Shown here piece after piece: positions 36,434 through 45,298 of a DNA stretch of 64,000 nt. The DNA is from JABDMD01 sp965203475 (GTDB lineage Bacteria > Pseudomonadota > Gammaproteobacteria > UBA4575). The notes under the pieces were generated by a model that saw only the letters and a list, made by a program, of their open reading frames with translations, had not been told where the DNA came from and did not search any database. The stretch is taken from positions 1,550,001 through 1,614,000 of the forward strand of contig OZ241890.1 in the NCBI GenBank assembly GCA_965203475.1, read 5' to 3'. The position numbers and the translations under genes were made by a program. Position 1 is the first letter of the stretch. Each line of letters opens with the position of its first letter.

Positions 36434-38116
36434 ATGCCTGCTGTAAATGACACTCTAGGCCCACAAAAACTAATAACCACAAGCTGGTTCGAAAATAACT
36501 TTGGTTGGATATTCTTCGCCCTAGTAATTGCACTTATATTATGTATACCTATTTTCACGATTTTATATTCAATTTTTTTGCCAGCTAGTGATGTATGGCA
36601 GCATTTAAAATCAACGGTACTTACCGACTATATTGTAAATTCATTTCTTTTAGTGATTGGGGTTAGTGTTGGTGCATTTTTAATTGGTGTTAGTACTGCA
36701 TGGCTTTGCAGTGTGTGCAGCTTTCCTGGTCGAAAACTATTTTCATGGTTATTACTGCTACCCTTGGCATTTCCACCATACATCATTGCTTATACCTATA
36801 CCGGCATGTTAGATGTTGCTGGCCCAATACAAAACTCACTAAGAACTATGTTTTCATGGAATTATGGCGACTATTGGTTCCCAGAAATTCGCTCCCTGGG
36901 AGGCGCCATTACAATGTTATCTTTAGTGTTATATCCCTACGTATACTTGCTATGCCGTACTGCATTTAGTGAGCAATCAACGAGCTTAAGAGAAGCCAGT
37001 CATACACTAGGTATTCGTATGATGCGCACTTTTTCTAGTGTGGCTTTGCCGCTCGCAAGACCTGCGGTTATTGCAGGCTTAACTCTGGTCATCATGGAAA
37101 CCCTGGCAGACTACGGCACTGTTCAATATTTTGGAATTCCAACGTTTACTACTGGAATTTTTCGTACTTGGTTTGGTCTGGGTGATCGAATTGCAGCAAC
37201 ACAACTTGCAAGCATATTATTATTGTTTGTATTTGCAATCATCATGATTGAGCGTTACATCCGACAAAATGCAAAATATCAAAACTTATCACATAGTAGA
37301 ACTAACTGGCGTTACCCACTTACTGGACCAAGAGCATTTATTGCAATCGTAATTTGTAGTATGCCTTTTTTGTTTGGATTTTTAATTCCTGCAATTCAAC
37401 TCAGTGTTTGGGCTATAAATACCGCTCCTGAGATAATTGACAAAACGTTTATAGCTTTGGCCATGAATACCATAAAACTTGCCACCATTGTTGCTGTATT
37501 TGTTGTAGTCGGTGCTACTTTGCTTGCCAATGCAAAACGTGTAAGTGACTCATTGGTAATCCCTTACACAGTAAATATTAGTGCAATGGGTTATGCAGTA
37601 CCTGGAATTATTATTGCTGTAGGTGTGCTTCTTCCGTTTGCCTGGTTTGATAATATGTTGGACTCATGGTTGACAGCAAACGTTGGAGTATCTAGCGGAT
37701 TATTACTATCTGGCACCCTTGCTGCTCTTGTGTTTGCACATATTGTACGCTTCATGGCGATTGGGATTAACTCAGTTGATGCAAGCTTTGCTAAAATAAA
37801 TAGGAGTATCGACGACGCAGCTCAACTATTAGGTCAAAAATCGCTGCATCGATTTATAAGAATACACTTGCCTCTTATAAGTACTGGCATCTTAACTGCA
37901 GCTCTATTGGTATTCGTAGAAGTCATAAAAGAACTTCCCGCAACGTTAGTATTACGTCCTTTTAACTTTAATACACTTGCGGTTCGCACCTACGAACTTG
38001 CATCGGATGAACGACTTGCAGATTCTTCTTGTAGTGCACTCCTAATTGTCGCAGTCGGAATATTGCCCATATTAGTAATCAATCATTCCATGGCTAATCG
38101 AGGTACAAAGAAATGA
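36434..38116 (+). CDS. Iron(III) ABC transporter permease (fused, two domains)
   Basis: A 560-residue inner-membrane permease with about twelve hydrophobic segments and two binding-protein-dependent transport domains. The EAA loops are seen as SLREASHTLGIRMMRTF (first half) and SIDDAAQLLGQKSLHRF (second half), each contacting the ATPase. This fused arrangement is the FbpB/SfuB type for ferric iron. It overlaps the ATPase gene by 4 bp (ATGA). Confidence 0.93.
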   Translation: MPAVNDTLGPQKLITTSWFENNFGWIFFALVIALILCIPIFTILYSIFLPASDVWQHLKSTVLTDYIVNSFLLVIGVSVGAFLIGVSTAWLCSVCSFPGRKLFSWLLLLPLAFPPYIIAYTYTGMLDVAGPIQNSLRTMFSWNYGDYWFPEIRSLGGAITMLSLVLYPYVYLLCRTAFSEQSTSLREASHTLGIRMMRTFSSVALPLARPAVIAGLTLVIMETLADYGTVQYFGIPTFTTGIFRTWFGLGDRIAATQLASILLLFVFAIIMIERYIRQNAKYQNLSHSRTNWRYPLTGPRAFIAIVICSMPFLFGFLIPAIQLSVWAINTAPEIIDKTFIALAMNTIKLATIVAVFVVVGATLLANAKRVSDSLVIPYTVNISAMGYAVPGIIIAVGVLLPFAWFDNMLDSWLTANVGVSSGLLLSGTLAALVFAHIVRFMAIGINSVDASFAKINRSIDDAAQLLGQKSLHRFIRIHLPLISTGILTAALLVFVEVIKELPATLVLRPFNFNTLAVRTYELASDERLADSSCSALLIVAVGILPILVINHSMANRGTKK

Positions 38117-39156
38117 CACTTCGATTAGATGTGCAAAATGTACATGCAGATGTGCAAAAGAAAAAAATTTTGCAAGATGTTTCACTACAATTAGAAGCAG
38201 GTCAGATTGCTTCAATACTTGGGCCCAGTGGATGTGGTAAAACTACTTTGCTCCGTGCAATTGCAGGTTTCAACAAAATCAATTCAGGCCAAATTTTTGT
38301 GCATGAAAAATTATTTAGTAAAAAAGGATTTAATTTAGCACCAGAACTCAGAAATATCGGAATGATGTTTCAAGACCTTGCTTTGTTTCCTCATTTATCG
38401 ATAGAACAAAATATAAGGTTTGGGCTTAAGTCATTTTCTAAATTAGATCAAGATAATCGCATTCAACAAGTTTTAGCGCTAACTGAATTAAATAATTTTC
38501 AAAATAAATTCCCTCATGAAATGTCTGGTGGACAACAACAACGTGCTGCCTTAGCACGTGCATTAGCGCCTAATCCGGAAATTTTGTTATTAGATGAACC
38601 TTTTTCCAGCCTTGACCCAGATTTGCGAGAACAGGTGGCGACAGACGTTAGAAAGATTTTAAAACACGAAAATGTCACCGCGATCTTAGTCACTCATGAC
38701 CAACATGAAGCTTTCGCAATGGCGGATGAAGTTGGCGTAATGGATGAGGGCAAAATTGAGCAGTGGGATACTGCATACAATATTTATCACAAGCCAAAAA
38801 CTCGATTTGTAGCTGATTTTGTAGGCTTGGGTAGTATGGTTTCAGCAACGATTATTGATTCAAACACATTGGATACTGAGTTTGGGAGAATTTCTGGCTC
38901 CCTAAATCCAGCCCACGAAGTCGGTCAACAAGTAGACCTGTTAGTCCGGCCGGACGACATCCCTCATGATGACAGTAGTCCTATCACAGCATTAGTAGAA
39001 GAAAAACGATTTCGAGGTTCAGAATTTCTATACAAACTCCGTCTTCTAAGTGGCAACTTCGTCATGTGTTATGCCCCTAGCCACCATAATCATGCCATCG
39101 GTGAGCCCATTGGAATAAAATTAGATCTGGAACATTTGGTGGTATTTCCCAAATAA
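38113..39156 (+). CDS. Iron(III) ABC transporter ATP-binding protein
   Basis: A 347-residue ATPase (FbpC type). Walker A is LGPSGCGKTTLLRAIAGF, the Q-loop MMFQDLALFPH, the signature MSGGQQQRAALARAL, Walker B ILLLDEPFSSLD and the switch His VTHDQHEAFAMAD. A C-terminal TOBE-like domain (about 240-345) is present. It closes the iron importer operon. Confidence 0.95.
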   Translation: MTLRLDVQNVHADVQKKKILQDVSLQLEAGQIASILGPSGCGKTTLLRAIAGFNKINSGQIFVHEKLFSKKGFNLAPELRNIGMMFQDLALFPHLSIEQNIRFGLKSFSKLDQDNRIQQVLALTELNNFQNKFPHEMSGGQQQRAALARALAPNPEILLLDEPFSSLDPDLREQVATDVRKILKHENVTAILVTHDQHEAFAMADEVGVMDEGKIEQWDTAYNIYHKPKTRFVADFVGLGSMVSATIIDSNTLDTEFGRISGSLNPAHEVGQQVDLLVRPDDIPHDDSSPITALVEEKRFRGSEFLYKLRLLSGNFVMCYAPSHHNHAIGEPIGIKLDLEHLVVFPK

Positions 39157-39263
39157 TGTTGAATTGCTCATAGAAGCAAATATTTTGTGACTGAAATTAG
39201 ACTTGACCTTAATTGCTGAAACCACAACAATAGTAAGGAAGATGCTAACTAGAGGAGTCAAGC

Positions 39264-39635
39264 ATGAGAAGTAGGAAAGCTTTAGTCTATGTATTAATTC
39301 TATCGTTGGTGTTCTTACATGTTTCACCTGCAATTGCTGGCATTGTTGGAACCGATAGTGTGTTGGCTGAAAAAACCATTCAGCAAGATCGTGAAAATTT
39401 GCGCACATTAATGTCACGCGATGAAGTACGAACATTATTAGAAAATAATGGCCTAACAGTTGAAGAAGCACAGGCCCGCGTGGATTCATTAACGGATTCT
39501 GAAGTCAGACTCATGGCCAAAAAATACGATGAATTACCAGCTGCAGGTGATGCAGGTATTGTAATTCTGGTAATTATTTTGGTAGTCCTTATCCTTGAGC
39601 TTGCAGGCATTACAGATATCTTTACTGGAATTTGA
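39264..39635 (+). CDS. PA2779 family protein
   Basis: A 123-residue small exported or membrane protein. It has an N-terminal signal-like segment (VYVLILSLVFLHVSPAIA), a helical middle with MSRDEVRTLLENNGLTVEEAQARVDSLTDSEV, and a C-terminal hydrophobic helix (AGIVILVIILVVLILELAGI). This architecture is that of Pseudomonas PA2779, which is regularly encoded with PA2778, as here. Function unknown. An AGAGGAG site precedes the ATG. Confidence 0.88.
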   Translation: MRSRKALVYVLILSLVFLHVSPAIAGIVGTDSVLAEKTIQQDRENLRTLMSRDEVRTLLENNGLTVEEAQARVDSLTDSEVRLMAKKYDELPAAGDAGIVILVIILVVLILELAGITDIFTGI

Positions 39636-40654
39636 TACAAAACACATTTTATATAGATAAAGAAAATGCCCGCTGTATCGCGGGCATTTTTGTTTATGTG
39701 TTTTTGATTATGTTTTTATCGGGCTGTGCGGCACCACAAACCAAACAACTTGCGCTAGAACAACCAAACGATCTCCCCAAGCAAGCGTTAATTGAAAACG
39801 TTGAATTTTTTCCGCAACAAGAATTCCATTGCGGGCCCTCCACATTGGCAATGTCAATGAATTTTTACGAAAAAAATGTAACTCCCACAGAAATTGCAAA
39901 AGATGTATTCACGCCTGGTTTAAAAGGCAGTCTTCAAGTGGAAATGAAAGCAGCTGCGCGCGCGCAAAGCATGCTGGCCTATGAACTCACCCCAGGACTT
40001 GTGTACCTACTAGCTGAAGTTTCTGTTGGTCACCCTGTAATTATCTTACAAAACCGTTCTGTGGAATGGTTTCCAAAGTGGCATTACGCTTTGGTGATTG
40101 GCTACAACCTAAATCGACAAACCATTATTTTGCATAGTGGCAACAATTCTAATTACACCGTTTCAATGCGAACTTTTGAACATACGTGGAATCGCGCAAA
40201 CAATTGGGCCTTAGTTGTTTTGCCTAGTAATACACTGCCGAATGACAGAAATTTAGATAATATTCTTCAAGCAGTAGTAGACCTGGAAGAAGTTGGACAA
40301 ATTAATGCTGCTAATCAAACTTATCAAGCGATCGTAAAGCGATGGCCGGAAAGTTATGTAGCAACTATGGGGATAGCAAATACCTATTTGCGCATGAATC
40401 AACCAGATCAAGCCACAAAAAATTATATAAAAGCCGCACAGCTTAAACCGCATGAAGCAGATATTTACAATAATTTATCCTATAGCTTCCTAGCGCAATC
40501 TTGTTATTCCGCATCTTTAAATTCGATCCATTGTGCAACCACACTTGAGCCCAATAATCCGGTATATCAAGACTCCTTACGAGAAATTACCGCTTTGACA
40601 AATTCCAAAAAACAAGATGCCTCAAATTGCCCAATCTTTAAATGTACACAATAG
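39632..40654 (+). CDS. PA2778 family cysteine peptidase lipoprotein
   Basis: A 340-residue protein. The lipobox is IMFLSGCAAP (Cys about residue 32), and a C39-like papain-fold peptidase domain follows, with the catalytic Cys in QQEFHCGPSTLAMSMNFY and the His in KWHYALVIGYN. TPR repeats (about 215-320: YVATMGIANTYLRMNQPDQA, ADIYNNLSYSF) end the protein. The TTG start overlaps the stop of the PA2779 gene, suggesting coupling; a GTG at 39698 or ATG at 39710 would cut the signal peptide short. A terminator-like hairpin lies within the signal-peptide codons (separate entry). Confidence 0.87.
   Translation: MIQNTFYIDKENARCIAGIFVYVFLIMFLSGCAAPQTKQLALEQPNDLPKQALIENVEFFPQQEFHCGPSTLAMSMNFYEKNVTPTEIAKDVFTPGLKGSLQVEMKAAARAQSMLAYELTPGLVYLLAEVSVGHPVIILQNRSVEWFPKWHYALVIGYNLNRQTIILHSGNNSNYTVSMRTFEHTWNRANNWALVVLPSNTLPNDRNLDNILQAVVDLEEVGQINAANQTYQAIVKRWPESYVATMGIANTYLRMNQPDQATKNYIKAAQLKPHEADIYNNLSYSFLAQSCYSASLNSIHCATTLEPNNPVYQDSLREITALTNSKKQDASNCPIFKCTQ
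39663..39695 (+). terminator. Terminator-like hairpin inside the PA2778 signal-peptide region
   Basis: AAAATGCCCGC, loop TGTATC and GCGGGCATTTT form an 11-bp perfect stem followed by TGTTT. It has every look of an intrinsic terminator after PA2779, yet it lies within codons 11-20 of the best signal-peptide reading of the next gene. It could attenuate expression of the peptidase relative to PA2779. Confidence 0.7.
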
Positions 40655-40719
40655 ACTGAAACATTTAGACAAGTACAACTAAACTATACAAAACAGAAAT
40701 TATTTATCATGATGGTATT

Positions 40720-42411
40720 GTGAGCACTAAATCAAAAAACAATTCAACACGAAAATATTCATCCCTAGTGGTTGATGGTGTAGAACGTGCACCGAGTCGT
40801 GCCATGCTGCGCGCTGTGGGATTTAAAGATGGGGATTTCCAAAAAGCACAAATTGGCATTGCATCTACCTGGAGTATGGTTACTCCTTGCAATATGCACA
40901 TCGATAAGCTGGCTGATGAAGCGGCCAAAGGTGCTAATCAAGCCGGTGCAAAAGCCGTAGTATTTAATACCATTACCATCTCAGATGGTATTTCCATGGG
41001 TACTGAGGGCATGAAATACTCGTTGGTTTCTCGCGAAGTTATCGCAGACTCCATTGAAACTGTTACTGGCTGTGAAGGATTTGATGGCTTAATCACTATT
41101 GGTGGCTGTGATAAAAACATGCCGGGCTGTTTGATTGCCATGGCACGACTTAATCGTCCCTCGGTTTTTGTGTATGGCGGCACCATCATGCCAGGCAACT
41201 TTAAAAATTCGAAAGTTGATGTAGTTTCAGTTTTTGAAGCGGTAGGGCAGCACGCTAAAAAACAGCTTTCTGATCATGACTTAAAAAAAGTTGAGTCCAC
41301 TGCAATTCCAGGACCTGGATCCTGTGGTGGCATGTATACAGCAAACACAATGGCATCAGCAATTGAAGCATTAGGCATGAGTTTGCCAAACAGTTCTGCG
41401 CAAAACGCAATTTCAAAAGACAAACTGCAAGATTGTCTAGCGGCTGGTGCTGCTGTTATGAATCTGATTCATAAAAATATTTTGCCCAAAGATATTATGA
41501 CTAAAAAAGCATTTCAAAATGCAATTACAGTCGTGACGGCACTTGGAGGTTCAACCAATGCAGTATTGCATTTGCTTGCGATGGCACATGCAATTGGCGT
41601 AAAACTTAAATTAGATGACTTCACTCGTGTTGGTAGAAAAGTTCCGGTGTTAGCTGATCTTCGCCCTAGTGGTAAATACATGATGTCTGAACTTATCGAA
41701 ATCGGTGGTATACAACCGTTAATGAAACTTTTATTGGATAAAGGATTACTTCATGGTGACTGTTTAACGGTAACTGGAAAAACATTGGCGAAAAATTTAA
41801 AAAACGTTAAACCGTATCCGAAATCTCAAACCATCGTTCGAAATTTTAACAACCCAATTAAAAAAGAAGGACACCTTATTATCTTATATGGCAATCTAGC
41901 GCCTGAAGGTGCAGTGGCTAAAATTTCTGGAAAAGAAGGATTACATTTCACTGGCAAAGCCCGCGTGTTTGCCTCAGAAGAAAAAGCTTTGGAAAAAATT
42001 CTTGATGGTAGTGTTAAGAAAGGTGATGTCGTGGTCATACGCTATGAAGGACCAAAAGGTGGGCCCGGTATGCGGGAAATGTTATCGCCCACCTCGGCAA
42101 TCATGGGCAAGGGTTTAGGCAAGGATGTTGCACTCATCACGGATGGGCGCTTTTCTGGCGGCAGCCATGGTTTTGTTGTCGGCCATATCACTCCTGAAGC
42201 AGCCATGGGTGGGCCTTTAGCCTTACTTAAAAATGGTGATGAAATAACAATCGATGCAGTGAAGCGTGAAATCAATGTAGCATTGAGTAAAAAAGAACTC
42301 GCCCTGCGTAAAAAGAACTGGAAAGTTCTAAAACCACGATATAAACGTGGTGTTTTAGCCAAATATGCTGCTCAAGTATCTTCGGCCTCACAAGGCGCTG
42401 TTACAGACTAA
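40720..42411 (+). CDS. ilvD: Dihydroxy-acid dehydratase
   Basis: Fe-S dehydratase of branched-chain amino acid synthesis. The 563-residue protein starts at GTG. Cluster Cys are seen in CNMHIDKLADEA (first), GGCDKNMPGC (second) and GPGSCGGMYTANTM (third). MREMLSPTSAIMGKGLG and DGRFSGGSHGFVVGHITPEA with the catalytic Ser are intact. It is the shorter IlvD type found widely in bacteria and plants rather than the E. coli 616-residue type. It precedes the C1 genes on the same strand but is separated by 106 bp with a hairpin. Confidence 0.97.
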   Translation: MSTKSKNNSTRKYSSLVVDGVERAPSRAMLRAVGFKDGDFQKAQIGIASTWSMVTPCNMHIDKLADEAAKGANQAGAKAVVFNTITISDGISMGTEGMKYSLVSREVIADSIETVTGCEGFDGLITIGGCDKNMPGCLIAMARLNRPSVFVYGGTIMPGNFKNSKVDVVSVFEAVGQHAKKQLSDHDLKKVESTAIPGPGSCGGMYTANTMASAIEALGMSLPNSSAQNAISKDKLQDCLAAGAAVMNLIHKNILPKDIMTKKAFQNAITVVTALGGSTNAVLHLLAMAHAIGVKLKLDDFTRVGRKVPVLADLRPSGKYMMSELIEIGGIQPLMKLLLDKGLLHGDCLTVTGKTLAKNLKNVKPYPKSQTIVRNFNNPIKKEGHLIILYGNLAPEGAVAKISGKEGLHFTGKARVFASEEKALEKILDGSVKKGDVVVIRYEGPKGGPGMREMLSPTSAIMGKGLGKDVALITDGRFSGGSHGFVVGHITPEAAMGGPLALLKNGDEITIDAVKREINVALSKKELALRKKNWKVLKPRYKRGVLAKYAAQVSSASQGAVTD

Positions 42412-42445
42412 TACCTACATAAACTTCGGTTAAATTGTCATGACT

Positions 42446-42464
42446 ATCCTAAATAGTTTAGGAT
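42446..42464. other. Short inverted repeat after ilvD
   Basis: ATCCTAAA, loop TAG, TTTAGGAT is a perfect 8-bp stem. Only a weak T-rich stretch follows, so it may be a poor terminator or an operator in the promoter of the next gene. Confidence 0.3.
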
Positions 42465-42517
42465 TGCTCGCTCGTTTCTAAAAAAATAGTTACATAAGAA
42501 ACCCTAAGGAGCTGTCG

Positions 42518-43156
42518 ATGGCGACATTATTATCCCCTGAAGAACTTGATGCCATTATGGAACGCAAAAACAAGATGCGTCGCGAGGCTTATGACCGACG
42601 TAATGCACAAGAAAATAAAGACGAAATCAGTGCGAGTGCATGTGAAAAATTTATGGCGTTACCAGAATACCAAAATGCAAATGTAGCTATGTGGTATATC
42701 GACTGTCGTTCTGAGACACGCACGAAACCAGAATTACTGGAAGAAGTTAAAAAAGGGGGAAAAAAAATAATTGTCCCTTACTGCACTGAAGATGAAAATG
42801 GTGAAAACAAACTTGGTTTATGGTGGATGGAAAGTTTAGAAGAAATGGTAGTAGGTAAATGGAATATTTTGGAACCACCAAAAGAAATGTGGGGCAATCC
42901 AGCCAAAGAAGTAGAACCTGAAGAACTAGACATCATCATGGTACCTGGTGTTGGCTTTGATAAAAAAGGTGGACGTATGGGAAATGGACAAGGTTACTAT
43001 GATCGTCTTCTTGAAAAAGCACGCCCCGATTGTGCATTAGTTGCATTGTGTTATGAGTCTCAATTATTTGATGAAATTCTCGTTGCGCCTCACGATGTAT
43101 ACATGGACAAAGTAGTAACGGAAGATGCTGTTTATGACGGAATTGGACGGGAATAA
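42518..43156 (+). CDS. 5-formyltetrahydrofolate cyclo-ligase
   Basis: ATP-dependent conversion of 5-formyl-THF to 5,10-methenyl-THF, 212 residues. The family C-terminal motif VPGVGFDKKGGRMGNGQGYYDRLL is intact, as is the N-terminal KNKMRREAYDRRNAQ that binds ATP. It lies 5 bp before an Ftr-like gene and near folD and mtdA, which points to a role in C1 carrier balance in the serine cycle rather than generic folate salvage. Preceded by TAAGGAG. Confidence 0.92.
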   Translation: MATLLSPEELDAIMERKNKMRREAYDRRNAQENKDEISASACEKFMALPEYQNANVAMWYIDCRSETRTKPELLEEVKKGGKKIIVPYCTEDENGENKLGLWWMESLEEMVVGKWNILEPPKEMWGNPAKEVEPEELDIIMVPGVGFDKKGGRMGNGQGYYDRLLEKARPDCALVALCYESQLFDEILVAPHDVYMDKVVTEDAVYDGIGRE

Positions 43157-43161
43157 ATTCT

Positions 43162-44085
43162 ATGGCTGCAAAAATTGATGATACGTATGCGGAAGCGTTT
43201 AGAAGTTTATATACAGAATTTTTAATCACAGCACGTGATCAAACCTGGTTGGACCATGCAGTAAATGCTTGTACAGGCAATGCGTCTAGTTCGATTTTAT
43301 GCGACTGCGAGGCTGGCATGGATCGCTATGTAGGCCCTGGAGGTGATGAAAGTTTTAAAACTCCCGATGGCAGACCCGGTGCTATTGTGCAATTGCATGT
43401 ACCTCGATTCCGTAAAGACCGTGTAAAAGCATTGGAGCGATCTGCACTGGTGCGCATCAGTCAAAATGTAATGACTTGCCCTACCGCATCTTGTTTTAAT
43501 CTCATCGATTCAGAAGAGTACTATCACATGGGCCGCAAAGTAGCCTACTTTGGGAATGGCTATCAAAAACGTATTGAACGCTTCGGCAGAAAAATGTGGT
43601 GGATTCCAATTTTAGGTGGAGAGTTTATTTTAGATCGTAGACTTGGATATGCTGATGGCCTAATGGGTGGAAACTTGTGGTTCTTTGGAGACAGCGAAGA
43701 TTCAGCATTACTAGCAGCGGAAAAAGGTGTTGAGGCGATACTTCCTATGTCAGGAGTGATTACAACATTCCCAGGTGGAATAGCAGGCAGTGGCTCAAAA
43801 GCAGGAAGTAACTATGATTTCACTATTGCCAGCACCTACGAAAAATTTTGCCCCCTATTACAAGACGACCCTACTGTGGAAGCGGGACTTCCAGAAGGCG
43901 TGAATTGTGTAATGGAAATTATTATGAATGGCCAAGGCATGCAACCCATTGTAGAGGCTACACAAGCTGCCATTAAAGCTTCGGTAGATACACCTGGATT
44001 AATTATGATTTCTGCGGGCAACTATGGTGGGCGATTGGGTAAATCATTTATTTATCTTGATCCATCTAAACAACCTGCAACCTAA
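43162..44085 (+). CDS. Formylmethanofuran:tetrahydromethanopterin formyltransferase-like protein (Ftr/FhcD)
   Basis: A 307-residue homologue of Ftr/FhcD, which moves a formyl group between tetrahydromethanopterin and methanofuran in the C1 oxidation path. Family blocks in order are DDTYAEAFRSLYTEFLITA, TPDGRPGAIVQLHV, QNVMTCPTASCFN, KVAYFGNGYQKR, PFPGG-like TTFPGGIAGSGSKAGS and the C-terminal ISAGNYGGRLGKSFIYL. It diverges from typical FhcD, and no fhcA, fhcB or fhcC lies beside it. It follows the cyclo-ligase gene by 5 bp and ends at a terminator. Confidence 0.85.
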   Translation: MAAKIDDTYAEAFRSLYTEFLITARDQTWLDHAVNACTGNASSSILCDCEAGMDRYVGPGGDESFKTPDGRPGAIVQLHVPRFRKDRVKALERSALVRISQNVMTCPTASCFNLIDSEEYYHMGRKVAYFGNGYQKRIERFGRKMWWIPILGGEFILDRRLGYADGLMGGNLWFFGDSEDSALLAAEKGVEAILPMSGVITTFPGGIAGSGSKAGSNYDFTIASTYEKFCPLLQDDPTVEAGLPEGVNCVMEIIMNGQGMQPIVEATQAAIKASVDTPGLIMISAGNYGGRLGKSFIYLDPSKQPAT

Positions 44086-44112
44086 ATTTAAATTTAATAC
44101 ATTTACTCATAC

Positions 44113-44146
44113 AAAGAGCCGCATATTAATGCGGCTCTTTTTGTTT
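44113..44146 (+). terminator. Intrinsic terminator after the Ftr-like gene
   Basis: AAAGAGCCGCAT and ATGCGGCTCTTT flank a short loop and are followed by TTGTTT. The long GC-containing stem with a T-tail, about 28 bases after the stop, is a classical rho-independent terminator. Confidence 0.88.
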
Positions 44147-44190
44147 AACACGAGCTACCTTGATTACACATTCTAAAGCATAATGTACCG

Positions 44191-45069
44191 ATGACTGCTC
44201 AAATTAATAAAACTTCTGCTGGCGCTACCTTAATAGATGGAAATCTAGTTGCTGAAAAAATTCAAACTCAAATTGCACAAAAGCTAAAAAATCACACGGA
44301 CAAAAAAATAACACTAGCCACGGTTTTAATTGGAAATGATCCTGCAAGTAATCTTTATGTAGGCATGAAGCAAAAATGTGCTGCTGCCGTTGGAATAAAT
44401 TCCAAACACATAGAACTTCCTGAAACTGTTTCCATGCAGCAGGCAACGGATGAAATAACAGCGCTAGTAAATGACCCAACGGTGCACGGAATTTTAATTC
44501 AGCTACCACTGCCCGAACATTTAGACACTCATCAATTGATTGATTTATTACCAGCAGACAAAGATGTGGATGGTTTATGCAAAGAAAATTTGGGTAATTT
44601 GGTCCGCAATCAGACTGGTCTAGTTCCCTGCACACCTCAAGGCGTAATGCGTTTACTCGAAAACTATGGAATTGTTATTGCTGGAAAACGCGCAGTGGTT
44701 ATTGGTCGTTCCACTTTAGTGGGGCTTCCCCAGGTTTTACTGCTAACTAGAAAAGGCGTAGATGCAACAGCAACATTGGCGCATTCCCGTACCCTAAACT
44801 TACAAGCTATTACTCGTACTGCCGATATTATTGTAGCAGCGGCTGGAATTGCAAAATTAATAAGAGCTGAACATATTAAGCCAGGGGCTACCGTAATCGA
44901 TGTCGGTGTTACGAGAACCAAAAATGGCATTCAAGGTGATGTCGACTTTGAAAATGTGCAAAAAATTGCAGGTGCTATTACCCCAATGCCTGGTGGGACC
45001 GGCCCAATGACGGTTGCGTGTTTACTCGAAAATACAGTGCGTGCTGCCAAGTTACAAAATATAATTTAG
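44191..45069 (+). CDS. folD: Bifunctional methylene-THF dehydrogenase / methenyl-THF cyclohydrolase
   Basis: Interconverts methylene-, methenyl- and 10-formyl-THF. The 292-residue length is right. Visible are ATVLIGNDPASNLYVGMKQK with the catalytic Lys, QLPLPEHLD, VDGLCKENLGNL, the Rossmann GRSTLVGLP (usually GRSxxVGxP) and TPMPGGTGPMTVACLLENT. It sits just upstream of the serine-cycle genes and next to mtdA's cluster, so it may take over the cyclohydrolase step for which no fch gene is seen. Confidence 0.95.
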   Translation: MTAQINKTSAGATLIDGNLVAEKIQTQIAQKLKNHTDKKITLATVLIGNDPASNLYVGMKQKCAAAVGINSKHIELPETVSMQQATDEITALVNDPTVHGILIQLPLPEHLDTHQLIDLLPADKDVDGLCKENLGNLVRNQTGLVPCTPQGVMRLLENYGIVIAGKRAVVIGRSTLVGLPQVLLLTRKGVDATATLAHSRTLNLQAITRTADIIVAAAGIAKLIRAEHIKPGATVIDVGVTRTKNGIQGDVDFENVQKIAGAITPMPGGTGPMTVACLLENTVRAAKLQNII

Positions 45070-45298
45070 CACGATTAACTATGATTTATTCCCTCATAAT
45101 CTACCCATTAACCCTTAAATCCTAGGCATATTACATGTAATCTCTTGAGCCCACAGGTGTGCTTATGGCAATATGCACTGCTTTTCGTGCAACCGTGTTG
45201 CATGCAAAATTTAGCAGCTCCGGCAAATAGATAACAATAGAAAGGGCAATCGGAGCACATCATTTTTAACAATTAATTTATTTATAAGGGTTCACGAT
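45070..45298 (+). promoter_or_regulatory. Upstream region of the serine-cycle operon, with palindromes
   Basis: The gap before sga holds two perfect palindromes: ATTACATGTAAT (45130-45141) and TTGCATGCAA (45198-45207, inside a longer GTGCAACCGTGTTGCATGC). Serine-cycle operons in methylotrophs are known to be controlled by a LysR-type regulator (QscR). These sites are candidate operators; no promoter boxes can be assigned with confidence. Confidence 0.35.

Noticed and set aside
45070..45298. Glycine or other riboswitch before sga
   Set aside because: No conserved glycine-aptamer, cobalamin-box or THF-aptamer core could be read; only palindromes were seen.
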